64,000 nt of DNA from the NCBI RefSeq assembly GCF_001578185.1, contig NZ_CP011008.1:4368001-4432000 (forward strand), written 5' to 3'. Of this stretch, positions 52,497 through 61,254 are shown in pieces (the first letter of the stretch is position 1; every line of letters starts with the position of its first letter). The position numbers and the translations under genes are program-made. The notes under the pieces were generated by a model. It had not been told where the DNA came from and searched no databases. It saw nothing but the letters and a program-made list of their open reading frames with translations. The stretch is from Peribacillus simplex. Lineage in GTDB: Bacteria > Bacillota > Bacilli > Bacillales > DSM-1321.

Positions 52497-54007
52497 CTTA
52501 TTCCCCTTTCCGCATGGCCGGCAGCGTCTTCGCGTTCGTCATATCGCTTTTCATCTACATATGCCCTGGCGTGTCCCCAGAAATATTTCGTCGGCTGCAT
52601 GTACTTTTCGAGCCCGGCACGCTTTATCGTTGAAAAGGCCTCCTCATTCGCTTCATCAAGCACTGTACTTTCATGAACGGTCCGTACAATCCTCCCCTCC
52701 ATGATCAATTTCCCATCAACGATGACATGCTCCACATCATTCGCCACTGCTTGAAACACAAGCCGATGAACATGCATGAATTCAGGGGTCAGATGTGGCT
52801 GATGCAGATTGACCGTAATGACATCGGCTTTTTTCCCAATCTCCAGGGAGCCTATTTCATCATCCCAGCCAATGCATTTAGCAGCATCTATCGTGATCAT
52901 TTCCAACAGCTTGCCTGGGGGTAAATAATAGTAATCCCTTAGGGCTGCCTGGTGAACAAACTGTGTTTTCCTCATTGCCTGGAACATATCGAAACTTGTG
53001 GAAGGGGAAGTCCCATCCGTGGAGATTGCCACAGTTGCCCCCATCTCCAATAATTCGGTTATGGGGGTACGTGCATGAACCTGGCCAAATCCAGGTGATG
53101 CACTGACGTTTGTACCTGTTTCCGCCAATATTCTTGCCTCATCAAAGGAAATGCCGCGACAGTGCTGTAAATGAACATCTGGACCCAACAAGGCATTTTC
53201 CTTATCCTGTATCGCTAAATGAATCATCCCGCCAAAGGCATCAGAGTGTATCCGTGTGTTATATTTCCTGGCAATCTCCCTTATTTTCTTCGCTTGATAA
53301 AGATCATGATCATTCAGCCCATAAAGCCTGTCAGGAGATGTGGGATTGGAAGGATCAACGGATGTAACGATGACAAATGGTGTAATGAAGGCTCTCGTGC
53401 GGTCTTCATTTGCATGGTTCAGTGCCTCGATTACAGCTTCTGCCCCCTTCAATACTCCTTCATAGGAAACTTCCTTTACCATTCTCTTTCCGTCAATCCA
53501 CCTACTGAACGAATGTGGCCATGGAGGGTTACAGGGCCCGGTGCAAACCACTTCCCTGATTCCCACTTCGGCGTATGCTTTTGTGTGATTGATGGCGAAA
53601 ATCGGTTCATCGGATCGTGGCATGGACCCTAAAACGCTCACACCTGTTGTTACACCCGCCTTTAATCTCTCAAGAGAGGAGAGCTTTCCTTCGTAGTACC
53701 AAAAGTCATCTGTTACAAAATGTTTATACGTATTTGTCATGATGGGCATCCAAAAATCAATATTCTCCATCGCTATCGTTTTGAACATGGAATGCCCCCC
53801 ATGACCATGAACGTCTATTAATCCGGGCAATATACACTGATGGCTGCAATCAATGACCTTTACAGCCTCATACTTCAATTGCAGTTTCTCGGTTGCATCA
53901 ACGGCTAAAATCCTTCCTTGATTTATGGCGATGGCGCCATCCGGCAGAATTCTCCTGTTTTGATCCATGGTTATCACGGTCCCATGGATTAGCAGTAAAT
54001 CAATCAT
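52493..54007 (-). CDS. ATZ/TRZ-type amidohydrolase with complete metal site
   Basis: A 504-residue amidohydrolase. Motifs: LIDVHGHGGHSMF (HxH), TRIHSDAFGGMIHLA, HLQHCRGISFDEA and VAISTDGTSPSTSFDMFQAM. The fold core is residues about 45-430; a C-terminal tail with MQPTKYFWGHARAYVDE follows. It should hydrolyse or deaminate an exocyclic amine or ring amide. It is coupled to the next gene by a four-base overlap. GGAGGGG is four bases before ATG; a strong hairpin lies between it and the binding-protein gene upstream. Confidence 0.82.
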   Translation of the reverse strand: MIDLLLIHGTVITMDQNRRILPDGAIAINQGRILAVDATEKLQLKYEAVKVIDCSHQCILPGLIDVHGHGGHSMFKTIAMENIDFWMPIMTNTYKHFVTDDFWYYEGKLSSLERLKAGVTTGVSVLGSMPRSDEPIFAINHTKAYAEVGIREVVCTGPCNPPWPHSFSRWIDGKRMVKEVSYEGVLKGAEAVIEALNHANEDRTRAFITPFVIVTSVDPSNPTSPDRLYGLNDHDLYQAKKIREIARKYNTRIHSDAFGGMIHLAIQDKENALLGPDVHLQHCRGISFDEARILAETGTNVSASPGFGQVHARTPITELLEMGATVAISTDGTSPSTSFDMFQAMRKTQFVHQAALRDYYYLPPGKLLEMITIDAAKCIGWDDEIGSLEIGKKADVITVNLHQPHLTPEFMHVHRLVFQAVANDVEHVIVDGKLIMEGRIVRTVHESTVLDEANEEAFSTIKRAGLEKYMQPTKYFWGHARAYVDEKRYDEREDAAGHAERGIR

Positions 54008-54025
54008 ATTTCCCCTCCTAATTGA

Positions 54026-54063
54026 GAAGGCAGCATAACATCCTTATGCTGCCTTCCTTTTTT
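54026..54063 (-). promoter_or_regulatory. Stable stem-loop between binding protein and downstream amidohydrolases
   Basis: A 13-bp perfect stem GAAGGCAGCATAA/TTATGCTGCCTTC with a 5-base loop. On the minus strand it lacks a T-run, so it more likely stabilises the binding-protein mRNA and lowers downstream expression than fully terminates. On the + strand it does have Ts. Confidence 0.6.
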
Positions 54064-54073
54064 GCTGAATTCC

Positions 54074-55630
54074 CTACTTCACGGTTACATCATCAAGCAT
54101 TAAATAATTTGCCGGATTCAGCCAAAGCCCTTTAACCGTCCCTCCATATACGGCCAAGTGCTCATAGTTGCGAATAGGAACATATGGTACTTCTTCCCTT
54201 TCAATTTCTTGTGCCTTCGAATATAGTTCCTTACGTTTATCGGCATCCGATTCTTGACGTGCATTTTCAATCAATTTATCCACTTCCTTGTTGCTATAGA
54301 ATGAACTATTTCCCGCAGCACCTTGGGATTTGCTATCAAAAAGATTGAATTGATTATAATCTCCATCGCCGGTAGCATTGCCCCAGCCGCCTATCGATAC
54401 TTGGTGCTCGCCCTTAGCGGTCGCGTCAATGTAGGCCCCATACTCAAGGACCTGAATCTTGACCTTAATTCCAATTCCTTTTAACTGGGATTGAATCACC
54501 TCCGCCATGTTGATCCTTTCCTTACGATCACTCGTTGTCAGTGTAAACTCCAAGCCATCCTTGACCCCTGCTTCAGTCAAGAGCTTCTTCGATTCATTAA
54601 TATCATAGTCATAGCCTTTTATATCCGGATCATAGCCAAACACCTTTGGGCTCATTGTTGAATTTGCCCTCGTACCGACGTCGTTATAAACCCCTTTGAT
54701 AATCGAATCGACCTCGATGGCATGTGCGACCGCTTTACGGACACGTACATCATCGAAAGGTTTTTTCTTAACATTGAAGCTTAGGTATTCAACTGCAAGT
54801 CCCTCCGTGCGATATAAATCCATCGTGTCCGATGCTTCGATCCTCTCAATCTCGGTCACTGGCACTTGATCGGTCACATGTGCTTCACCCGTTTCAATCA
54901 TCGCAATCCTCGTAGCATCTTCAGGTACAACCTTGAATACTACCCCATCAATCTTAGGTTCATCCCCCCAGTAGTCCTCGTTTTTCGAAAGTACGATCTC
55001 TTCACCGGGCTTCCACGATTTAAAAATGAAGGGTCCTGTCCCAACGGGGTTTTGGCCTAGTTTATCACTATGCTCCTTAATGGCTTTAGGGCTGATGATG
55101 CTTCCTTCATTACTAACTAAAATAGATAACAGTGGAGCATAAGGATATTTCAGCTTGAATTGTACGGTAGTATCGTCAACCACTTTAATTTCTTTGATCA
55201 TTTCCAATTTACCGGCCTGCGGAGAAGCTGTTGCCGGATCCAGTATCCTGTCGAAATTGGTTTTCACCGCTTCGGCATTGAATGGAGCTCCATCATGGAA
55301 CTTGACTCCCTCTTGCAATTTAAATTCCCAAGTGACATCATCCAGTTGTTTCCACTCTTTTGCCAGCAGCGGCTTAGGATCCATGTTTTTATCAGGAACG
55401 ACCAATGTTTGATAAACCTTTTCATAAACGACGTTTGCTGATGGAATGTCTGTTATGAAGTGAGGGTCCAGGCTGGTCGCGTCAGATAATCGGGCGACGA
55501 TTAGTGTACCTCCTTCTTTCGCTTTTCCTTCCGATTCCTTGCTGCCGGTTTGATCTGTTGCACACCCAGATAAAATGGATGAGATGCCTAATAACGATGC
55601 GAATAGTACTCCAATCATACCTTTTCTCAT
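54074..55630 (-). CDS. Family 5 extracellular solute-binding lipoprotein, copy 1
   Basis: A 518-residue lipoprotein starting MRKGMIGVLFASLLGISSIL with lipobox LSGC (Cys near residue 23). SBP_bac_5 motifs: VARLSDATSLDPHFITDIPS, DGAPFNAEAVKTNFDRIL and GTGPFIFKSWKPGEEIVLSK. Start choice: ATG 55630 has GGGAGG seven bases upstream, while the open frame runs 13 codons further without a site or signal. Highly similar to copy 2, suggesting related ligands. First gene of the leftward operon with two amidohydrolases; the matching permease and ATPase genes are divergent. Confidence 0.88.
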   Translation of the reverse strand: MRKGMIGVLFASLLGISSILSGCATDQTGSKESEGKAKEGGTLIVARLSDATSLDPHFITDIPSANVVYEKVYQTLVVPDKNMDPKPLLAKEWKQLDDVTWEFKLQEGVKFHDGAPFNAEAVKTNFDRILDPATASPQAGKLEMIKEIKVVDDTTVQFKLKYPYAPLLSILVSNEGSIISPKAIKEHSDKLGQNPVGTGPFIFKSWKPGEEIVLSKNEDYWGDEPKIDGVVFKVVPEDATRIAMIETGEAHVTDQVPVTEIERIEASDTMDLYRTEGLAVEYLSFNVKKKPFDDVRVRKAVAHAIEVDSIIKGVYNDVGTRANSTMSPKVFGYDPDIKGYDYDINESKKLLTEAGVKDGLEFTLTTSDRKERINMAEVIQSQLKGIGIKVKIQVLEYGAYIDATAKGEHQVSIGGWGNATGDGDYNQFNLFDSKSQGAAGNSSFYSNKEVDKLIENARQESDADKRKELYSKAQEIEREEVPYVPIRNYEHLAVYGGTVKGLWLNPANYLMLDDVTVK

Positions 55631-55706
55631 TCTATTTCCTCCCTTTTCAACCTGCCTTTGTTTCTCCAAGTAACTTTCAGCTATGAGTACATCGGGCTTA
55701 CTTCAA

Positions 55707-55792
55707 ATTATAAGAAAAAAAAGAATTTTATATTTTCAGAATCTTTACTCATTTTTTAATTATCTTTACTGCTTTTCCGCATCATATTTACT
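55707..55792 (-). promoter_or_regulatory. Regulon promoter of binding protein 1, between divergent operons
   Basis: TATAAT on the minus strand (55707-55712) with AAATAT at the -35 position. + strand repeats ATCTTTACT at 55741-55749 and 55762-55770, and ATATTTACT at 55784-55792, with 21 and 22 base steps. This is the strongest site, with three boxes, and it could also serve the rightward ABC operon starting at 55841. Confidence 0.78.
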
Positions 55793-55840
55793 TCAATACA
55801 TATTTTGAATAAATTTAATGAAAGAAAAGGAGGAAATCCA

Positions 55841-56743
55841 ATGAAGCCAGAGGTCGTCTTGAATAATACCGAATTGAAGGTAAACGAAAGAAAATCTCCA
55901 AAACTAAGAAACTGGAAAGCTTTTTATAAAAAATTCAAGAGAAATAAATTGGCATTGATAGGCGGGTACATCGTACTTTTTTATATTTTATTGGCCATGT
56001 TTGCACCTTTGATTTCACCACAGGATCCCTATGAAATTGATTTAGTCCACAAACTCCAGCCTCCGTCAGCCGAACATTGGATGGGTACGGATGATAAGGG
56101 AAGGGATATTTTAAGCAGATTATTATATGGAACAAGGCTTTCATTAACGGTTGGGTTTGTCTCTGTATTTTTCGGGGCGTTCATCGGCATACTGCTTGGG
56201 TTAACAGCAGGTTATTACGGAAAATGGATCGATACCATCATTATGAGGATTGTCGATGTTCTGCTGGCTTTCCCGGGAATATTGCTGGCTCTTGCCATCA
56301 TTAGTGCCCTTGGCCCAAGTTTAATTAATGTAATGGTAGCGGTCGGTGTCTTTTCCATACCGATGTTTGCCCGGATTGTACGCGGTTCCACATTGTCAGT
56401 CAGGAAGCTGGAATATATCGATGCCATTCGTGCATTGGGAGCCACTGACTTCACGATCATACGCAAGCACATTTTTCCGAATATTCTATCACCCGTCATC
56501 GTTCAAGCTACATTACGTCTGGCAACGGCCATTCTGTCGGCAGCCGGATTATCATTCCTTGGATTGGGAGCCCAGCCTCCCTCACCGGAATGGGGAGCCA
56601 TGCTGAGCAGCGGTCGGGATTATTTGTTCAGCGCCCCTCACATCGCCTTGTTTCCCGGAATAGCCATATCAACACTGGTGCTGGGTTTCAACGTCTTCGG
56701 GGATGGACTTAGAGATGCTCTGGATCCAAGAATGAAAAAATAA
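55841..56743 (+). CDS. Opp/Dpp-type ABC permease (OppC-like)
   Basis: A 300-residue permease. An N-terminal cytoplasmic stretch (PKLRNWKAFYKKFKRNKLAL) precedes TM1; the OppC N-terminal domain signature MGTDDKGRDILSRLLYGTRL follows, and the EAA loop is in LGATDFTIIRKHIFPNILSP. ATG 55841 has AAGGAGG seven bases upstream, so I reject the frame's earlier start. First gene of the rightward operon C, B, D, F. Confidence 0.88.
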   Translation: MKPEVVLNNTELKVNERKSPKLRNWKAFYKKFKRNKLALIGGYIVLFYILLAMFAPLISPQDPYEIDLVHKLQPPSAEHWMGTDDKGRDILSRLLYGTRLSLTVGFVSVFFGAFIGILLGLTAGYYGKWIDTIIMRIVDVLLAFPGILLALAIISALGPSLINVMVAVGVFSIPMFARIVRGSTLSVRKLEYIDAIRALGATDFTIIRKHIFPNILSPVIVQATLRLATAILSAAGLSFLGLGAQPPSPEWGAMLSSGRDYLFSAPHIALFPGIAISTLVLGFNVFGDGLRDALDPRMKK

Positions 56744-56755
56744 GGAGGAGAGAAA

Positions 56756-57676
56756 ATGTTCGTTTTTATAATCCGACGGGTCTTTCAAACCATACCGGTT
56801 TTACTAGGAGTGAGTCTTGTTGTTTTCCTCATCATGCAAATGGTCCCTGGAGATCCGGCAACACTGCTTGCAGGTGAAGGGGCTACTAAAGAAACGATTG
56901 AATCGCTGCGACATGATCTTGGTCTTGATCGTCCAATCCTCTATCAGTATGCAGACTATATCATTCATGCTGTACAAGGTGACTTTGGAGAATCTCTCCG
57001 CAGCAGCCGCCCTGTTTTGGACGAAATCATGGTCCGCTTGCCAATCACCCTTGAACTGGCACTTGCAAGCATTTTCATAACCGTTGTCCTTGGAATGCTG
57101 GCAGGAATCATCTCGGCAACCAAACAATACTCGGTATCTGACATTTCCATCATGATCGTTGCTTTATTAGGAATCTCATTACCTAGTTTCTGGTTAGGTC
57201 TGATGCTTATCTACTTCTTTTCCGTAAACCTTCATTGGTTTCCGGTTTCAGGTTGGGGAACCATTAGGCACATGATTCTCCCAGCCATAACCCTTGGGGC
57301 CGGCGGAGCGGCCATTGTAGCAAGGATGACCAGGTCGAGCATGCTCGAAGTCGTTCGCCAGGACTACATCCGGACTGCAAGAGCAAAGGGATTAAAAGAA
57401 TATGTCATCATTTATAAACATGGCCTGAAAAATGCGCTTATCCCCGTCATTACGGTCGTGGGCCTCCAGTTCGGTGCACTACTCGGCGGTACCGTATTGA
57501 CAGAGTCCGTATTTGCCATCAATGGTCTTGGGAGATTGATAGTTGATGCAATCAGAACGAGGGATTTACCAATGGTTCAAGGCGGGGTCCTTATTGCTTC
57601 CGTTATCTTCGTATTCATGAATTTGGCAGTGGATGTCCTCTATCGATACTTTAACAAAAGAATAGACTTGAATTAA
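56756..57676 (+). CDS. Opp/Dpp-type ABC permease (OppB-like)
   Basis: A 306-residue permease with six helices. N-terminal [20 protein letters not shown] and [14 protein letters not shown] are typical of OppB/DppB, and the EAA loop is [20 protein letters not shown]. Forms the channel with the OppC-like partner. Thirteen bases after that gene, with GGAGGAG as ribosome site. Confidence 0.9.
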   Translation: MFVFIIRRVFQTIPVLLGVSLVVFLIMQMVPGDPATLLAGEGATKETIESLRHDLGLDRPILYQYADYIIHAVQGDFGESLRSSRPVLDEIMVRLPITLELALASIFITVVLGMLAGIISATKQYSVSDISIMIVALLGISLPSFWLGLMLIYFFSVNLHWFPVSGWGTIRHMILPAITLGAGGAAIVARMTRSSMLEVVRQDYIRTARAKGLKEYVIIYKHGLKNALIPVITVVGLQFGALLGGTVLTESVFAINGLGRLIVDAIRTRDLPMVQGGVLIASVIFVFMNLAVDVLYRYFNKRIDLN

Positions 57677-57685
57677 GGAGGCAGG

Positions 57686-58714
57686 ATGATGAAACAGGTT
57701 GATGATAAAATACTTGAGGTAAAAAATCTGCAGACCCACTTTTTCACTGACGAAGGAACGAGTAAAGCAGTCAACGGAATCAGTTTCTCCCTCAATAAAG
57801 GGGAAACCCTCGGAATCGTCGGGGAGTCTGGAAGTGGTAAAAGTATAACATCCTTATCATTATTAAGGCTTATTCCATCGCCCCCTGGAAAGATTGCCGG
57901 GGGCAGCATCCTTTTTAAAGGGGAGGATCTGCTTACGAAGACTGAAAAACAGATGCGATCTATACGCGGTAATGAAATTTCGATGATATTCCAAGAGCCG
58001 ATGACATCATTGAATCCCGTATATTCAGCGGGTGAGCAAATTGCAGAAGCCATCCGGCTCCATCAAAATCTGGGAAAAAAAGAAGCATGGAACAAAGCCG
58101 TCGAAATGCTTCGGCTCGTCGGGATCCCCTCACCTGAAAAAAGGGCAAAACAGGAGCCGCATGAGCTAAGCGGCGGAATGAGGCAAAGGGTCATGATTGC
58201 CATGGCACTTGCCTGCCATCCTGAGGTTTTAATAGCGGATGAACCTACAACGGCACTGGATGTGACGATCCAAGCCCAAATCCTCGAACTGATCAAGACG
58301 CTGCAAAAGGATTTCGGGACGGCTGTCATTTTGATTACTCATGATTTGGGGGTCGTATATGAAACCTGCGACCGGGTTGCCGTCATGTACGCAGGAAAAA
58401 TAGTTGAATACACTTTGGCCAAGGAAATATTCACAAACCCAAAGCATCCATACACCATCGGTTTATTAAAATCCCTTCCACGATTGGATATGGACCAGGA
58501 AGAACTGACTACAATTCCCGGGACTGTTCCAAGTCCTTACAACATGCCCAAGGGCTGCAGCTTTGCTCCCCGCTGTGCAAATAAGAAGAGCATTTGTGAA
58601 CAAGCCGTACCGGATCTCCAGGCAACCGGTCCAAGCACCCAGGTCAGCTGCTGGATGTTCACCCCCCAATGGGAGAAGGACTATAACACTCAAGAAGAGG
58701 TGGGGGTTTTATGA
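57686..58714 (+). CDS. Opp/Dpp-type ABC ATPase (OppD-like)
   Basis: A 342-residue ATPase: Walker [21 protein letters not shown]-loop [19 protein letters not shown], signature [15 protein letters not shown], Walker [22 protein letters not shown]-loop [11 protein letters not shown], and the C-terminal oligopeptide extension with [14 protein letters not shown], a cysteine cluster typical of the family. Two adjacent ATGs after TAAGGAGG are possible starts. Last codons overlap the next gene. Confidence 0.9.
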   Translation: MMKQVDDKILEVKNLQTHFFTDEGTSKAVNGISFSLNKGETLGIVGESGSGKSITSLSLLRLIPSPPGKIAGGSILFKGEDLLTKTEKQMRSIRGNEISMIFQEPMTSLNPVYSAGEQIAEAIRLHQNLGKKEAWNKAVEMLRLVGIPSPEKRAKQEPHELSGGMRQRVMIAMALACHPEVLIADEPTTALDVTIQAQILELIKTLQKDFGTAVILITHDLGVVYETCDRVAVMYAGKIVEYTLAKEIFTNPKHPYTIGLLKSLPRLDMDQEELTTIPGTVPSPYNMPKGCSFAPRCANKKSICEQAVPDLQATGPSTQVSCWMFTPQWEKDYNTQEEVGVL

Positions 58715-59700
58715 TGGGGGTACCAGTTGCAGAGAAAAAGGTTTTGCTTAAAGTAGATCAATTGAAACAATATTTTCCGATCAAGGGTGGATTTTTCGGA
58801 AGAACCGTCAATCATGTAAAAGCCGTTGATGATATTAGCTTCCATATCTATCAGGGTGAAACCTTAAGCATAGTGGGCGAATCAGGCTGCGGAAAATCGA
58901 CCACCGGAAGGGCCATCCTTCGATTGGATGAACCTACAAGCGGGAGCATTCACTTTCAGGACAAGGATTTACTCAGTTTAGGAAAAAAAGAAATGAGGAG
59001 CACCAGGAAGGACTTGCAAGTTATTTTTCAAGATCCATTTGCCTCTCTTAATCCTAGGCAGACTATAGGGCAAATCCTCGGAGAAGCTTTGGCCATCCAA
59101 AATGTAGTGCCTAAAGAAAAACGAAAGAGCAGGATTGAAGAATTATTGGGCCATGTGGGGCTGAGACCGGAGTCCATGGAAAGATACCCGCACGAATTCA
59201 GCGGCGGCCAGAGACAGCGGGTCGGCATTGCACGGGCTCTTGCAGTAGACCCAAAATTGATCATTTGTGACGAAGCTGTATCTGCACTTGATGTCTCCAT
59301 TCAAGCACAAGTACTGAATCTATTAAAATCCTTACAGCGACAGTTCGACCTTACCTTTCTTTTCATCTCACATGATTTGGGAGTGGTCAGGCATATCTCG
59401 GATCGCGTAATGGTCATGTATCTCGGAAAGATAGTCGAAATAGCAGATAAAAAGTCCATTTTCGAACAGCCGCAGCATCCATATACGAGAGCATTGCTAT
59501 CTGCCATCCCAGTACCGAATCCGGTGCATGAAAGAGAACGAATCCTATTAACGGGTGATGTCCCCTCACCCATCGATCCTCCTAGCGGCTGCCGCTTCCA
59601 TACACGGTGCCCTTTTGCGATGGACATCTGTAAAACACAGTTACCCGAGCTAAAGCTCTCAGCACAAAATCATCAAGTGGCCTGTCACATTGTGTCATAA
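58711..59700 (+). CDS. Opp/Dpp-type ABC ATPase (OppF-like)
   Basis: A 329-residue ATPase: [20 protein letters not shown] at the start (OppF hallmark), Walker [19 protein letters not shown], signature [15 protein letters not shown], Walker [21 protein letters not shown], and the C-terminal [14 protein letters not shown] cluster. ATG overlaps the preceding TGA (ATGA). With the OppD-like gene it forms the heterodimeric motor. Note Glu-Ala-Val-Ser in Walker B, a common variant in OppF. Confidence 0.9.
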   Translation: MMGVPVAEKKVLLKVDQLKQYFPIKGGFFGRTVNHVKAVDDISFHIYQGETLSIVGESGCGKSTTGRAILRLDEPTSGSIHFQDKDLLSLGKKEMRSTRKDLQVIFQDPFASLNPRQTIGQILGEALAIQNVVPKEKRKSRIEELLGHVGLRPESMERYPHEFSGGQRQRVGIARALAVDPKLIICDEAVSALDVSIQAQVLNLLKSLQRQFDLTFLFISHDLGVVRHISDRVMVMYLGKIVEIADKKSIFEQPQHPYTRALLSAIPVPNPVHERERILLTGDVPSPIDPPSGCRFHTRCPFAMDICKTQLPELKLSAQNHQVACHIVS

Positions 59701-59724
59701 GTTGTAGATTTCCGGAGGGGTCTT

Positions 59725-59737
59725 TAGTATGATACTA
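59725..59737 (+). promoter_or_regulatory. Palindrome upstream of the kinase gene
   Basis: TAGTAT-G-ATACTA is a perfect 13-base palindrome in the 88-base gap before the kinase gene. It could be an operator or contain a -10 (TATGAT). No other support. Confidence 0.3.
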
Positions 59738-59788
59738 ATAAACAGAATAATTCAAGTAATTTAAAAATATAACCAGCAGAGGTTCTCC

Positions 59789-60556
59789 ATGCTTAGTTAC
59801 GAGGGATTCACGTTAATTATCATGCTCTTCATTTTAGCTCCCATCATGGGAGCTATCGCTCTTTTATTTTTATTCATATTCGAGAAAAGGATCGACCTTC
59901 TTGAAAATAGAAACAAAGAGATACGCCTGGAGCAAGCACTGCAAGAAGCACAATATAATAAATTGAACCAGCAAATCCAGCCCCACTTTTTATTTAATAC
60001 ACTAAATGTCATTTTGGGATTGGCCCGCCTGAACAGGACGGCTGAATTGATACGGGCCTTAGAGGCATTTTCGCAATTCTTGAAATTCAAATATAAAGCT
60101 TCAGAACCATTAATCCCCCTTTCCCAGGAAATTCAGTATACCCAGCATTATCTCGACATCCAGACCCTACGTTTTGGTGACCGCCTTAAGATTGATATGG
60201 AGTGCCCAAACCCATTATCAATCGCACTGGTACCCCCTTTCATTCTCCAGACCTTAGTGGAAAATTCGTTTAAACACGGATTGGAAAAAAAAGTGGGGGA
60301 AGCCCTTCTGCATATCCGGTTCTATCGGGATTCGCAGATGGTGTATCTGGAAGTGGCGGATAATGGTTTAATGGGAAATGCATCTTCCGTTACTGACGAA
60401 GGCGGCCATGGCCTGGATAATATCCAAAAACGTTTATATCTGTATTTCAGTGACCGTGCACAATTGAATATATCTTCTAATGAATCGGGAACAAAGGTAG
60501 AGGTATCATGGCCACTTGTTTATGATAAGAAAATGGAGGAGGCGGCCCCGGAATGA
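59789..60556 (+). CDS. LytS/YesM-type sensor histidine kinase without a sensor domain
   Basis: A 255-residue kinase. One strong hydrophobic segment (about residues 8-30), possibly a hairpin, is followed by a short coiled coil (RIDLLENRNKEIRLEQALQE), the His_kinase box NQQIQPHFLFNTLNVILG (His near residue 66), and an HATPase_c domain with QTLVENSFKHGLEKK and GGHGLDNIQKRL. YesM-type kinases normally carry a large extracellular Cache domain; this one has none, so it must sense through its membrane segment or a partner. Overlaps the response regulator gene by four bases. Confidence 0.87.
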   Translation: MLSYEGFTLIIMLFILAPIMGAIALLFLFIFEKRIDLLENRNKEIRLEQALQEAQYNKLNQQIQPHFLFNTLNVILGLARLNRTAELIRALEAFSQFLKFKYKASEPLIPLSQEIQYTQHYLDIQTLRFGDRLKIDMECPNPLSIALVPPFILQTLVENSFKHGLEKKVGEALLHIRFYRDSQMVYLEVADNGLMGNASSVTDEGGHGLDNIQKRLYLYFSDRAQLNISSNESGTKVEVSWPLVYDKKMEEAAPE

Positions 60557-61251
60557 ATGTATTATTAGTTGATGACGAACCATTGGTCCTTGAACAAATG
60601 GAATATATGATTCAGTCCATTTATCCTTTTTGGAAGTTTCATAAAGCTGCTGATGCCTGTCAGGCACTGACCTTCAACCAAAATTATAAAATTAATCTCG
60701 CTTTCCTGGATATTAATCTCCCCGGGCGATCGGGTCTTGAATTTGGTGAAGACCTAAGGGCACTGAACAAAGAAGTGGAAATCATAATGGTGACCGCGCA
60801 TCAAAGTTTCGATTATGCCCAGCAATCCATAAGGATAGGCGTGGTTGATTATTTAACGAAGCCTGTAATAGAAAGCGATTTGCAGAAAGTGCTATCCAGA
60901 TATGATAAAAGGGAGTCTTCCCATAACTATTCAACCCTGATTCACCATTCTCTTTCATTCATACATGAAAATTATGCTGAAAAACTCTCCCTTTCGGATA
61001 TCGCTCGTGAAGTGCATACCAACCCGACTTATTTAAGCAGGAAATTCCATGAAGAAGTCGGTACTTCCTTTTCGGAATATATAATGCAATATAGAATAAA
61101 AGCTGCTAAAAGGGCCTTAACCAATAACACCAGCTGGAGCATATCAGATGTCGCTGAGAACTCAGGTTTCAATAGCCAGCATTATTTCAGCACTTTATTC
61201 CGGAAGATAGAGGGAATCACTCCTAAAGAGTTCCGCGAGAAAGGAAAATGA
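60553..61251 (+). CDS. YesN-type response regulator with AraC HTH
   Basis: A 232-residue regulator: receiver domain (residues about 1-115) with Asp pair VDDEP, phospho-Asp in LAFLDINLPGRSG (Asp 53) and Lys in YLTKPV; then an AraC double HTH (about 130-230) with LSLSDIAREVHTNPTYLSRK and SISDVAENSGFNSQHYFSTL. AraC-type proteins commonly bind two direct repeats about 21 bases apart, exactly the spacing of the ATCTTTACT boxes in this cluster. It is the best candidate activator of the three promoters. Confidence 0.9.
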   Translation: MNVLLVDDEPLVLEQMEYMIQSIYPFWKFHKAADACQALTFNQNYKINLAFLDINLPGRSGLEFGEDLRALNKEVEIIMVTAHQSFDYAQQSIRIGVVDYLTKPVIESDLQKVLSRYDKRESSHNYSTLIHHSLSFIHENYAEKLSLSDIAREVHTNPTYLSRKFHEEVGTSFSEYIMQYRIKAAKRALTNNTSWSISDVAENSGFNSQHYFSTLFRKIEGITPKEFREKGK

Positions 61252-61254
61252 ACT

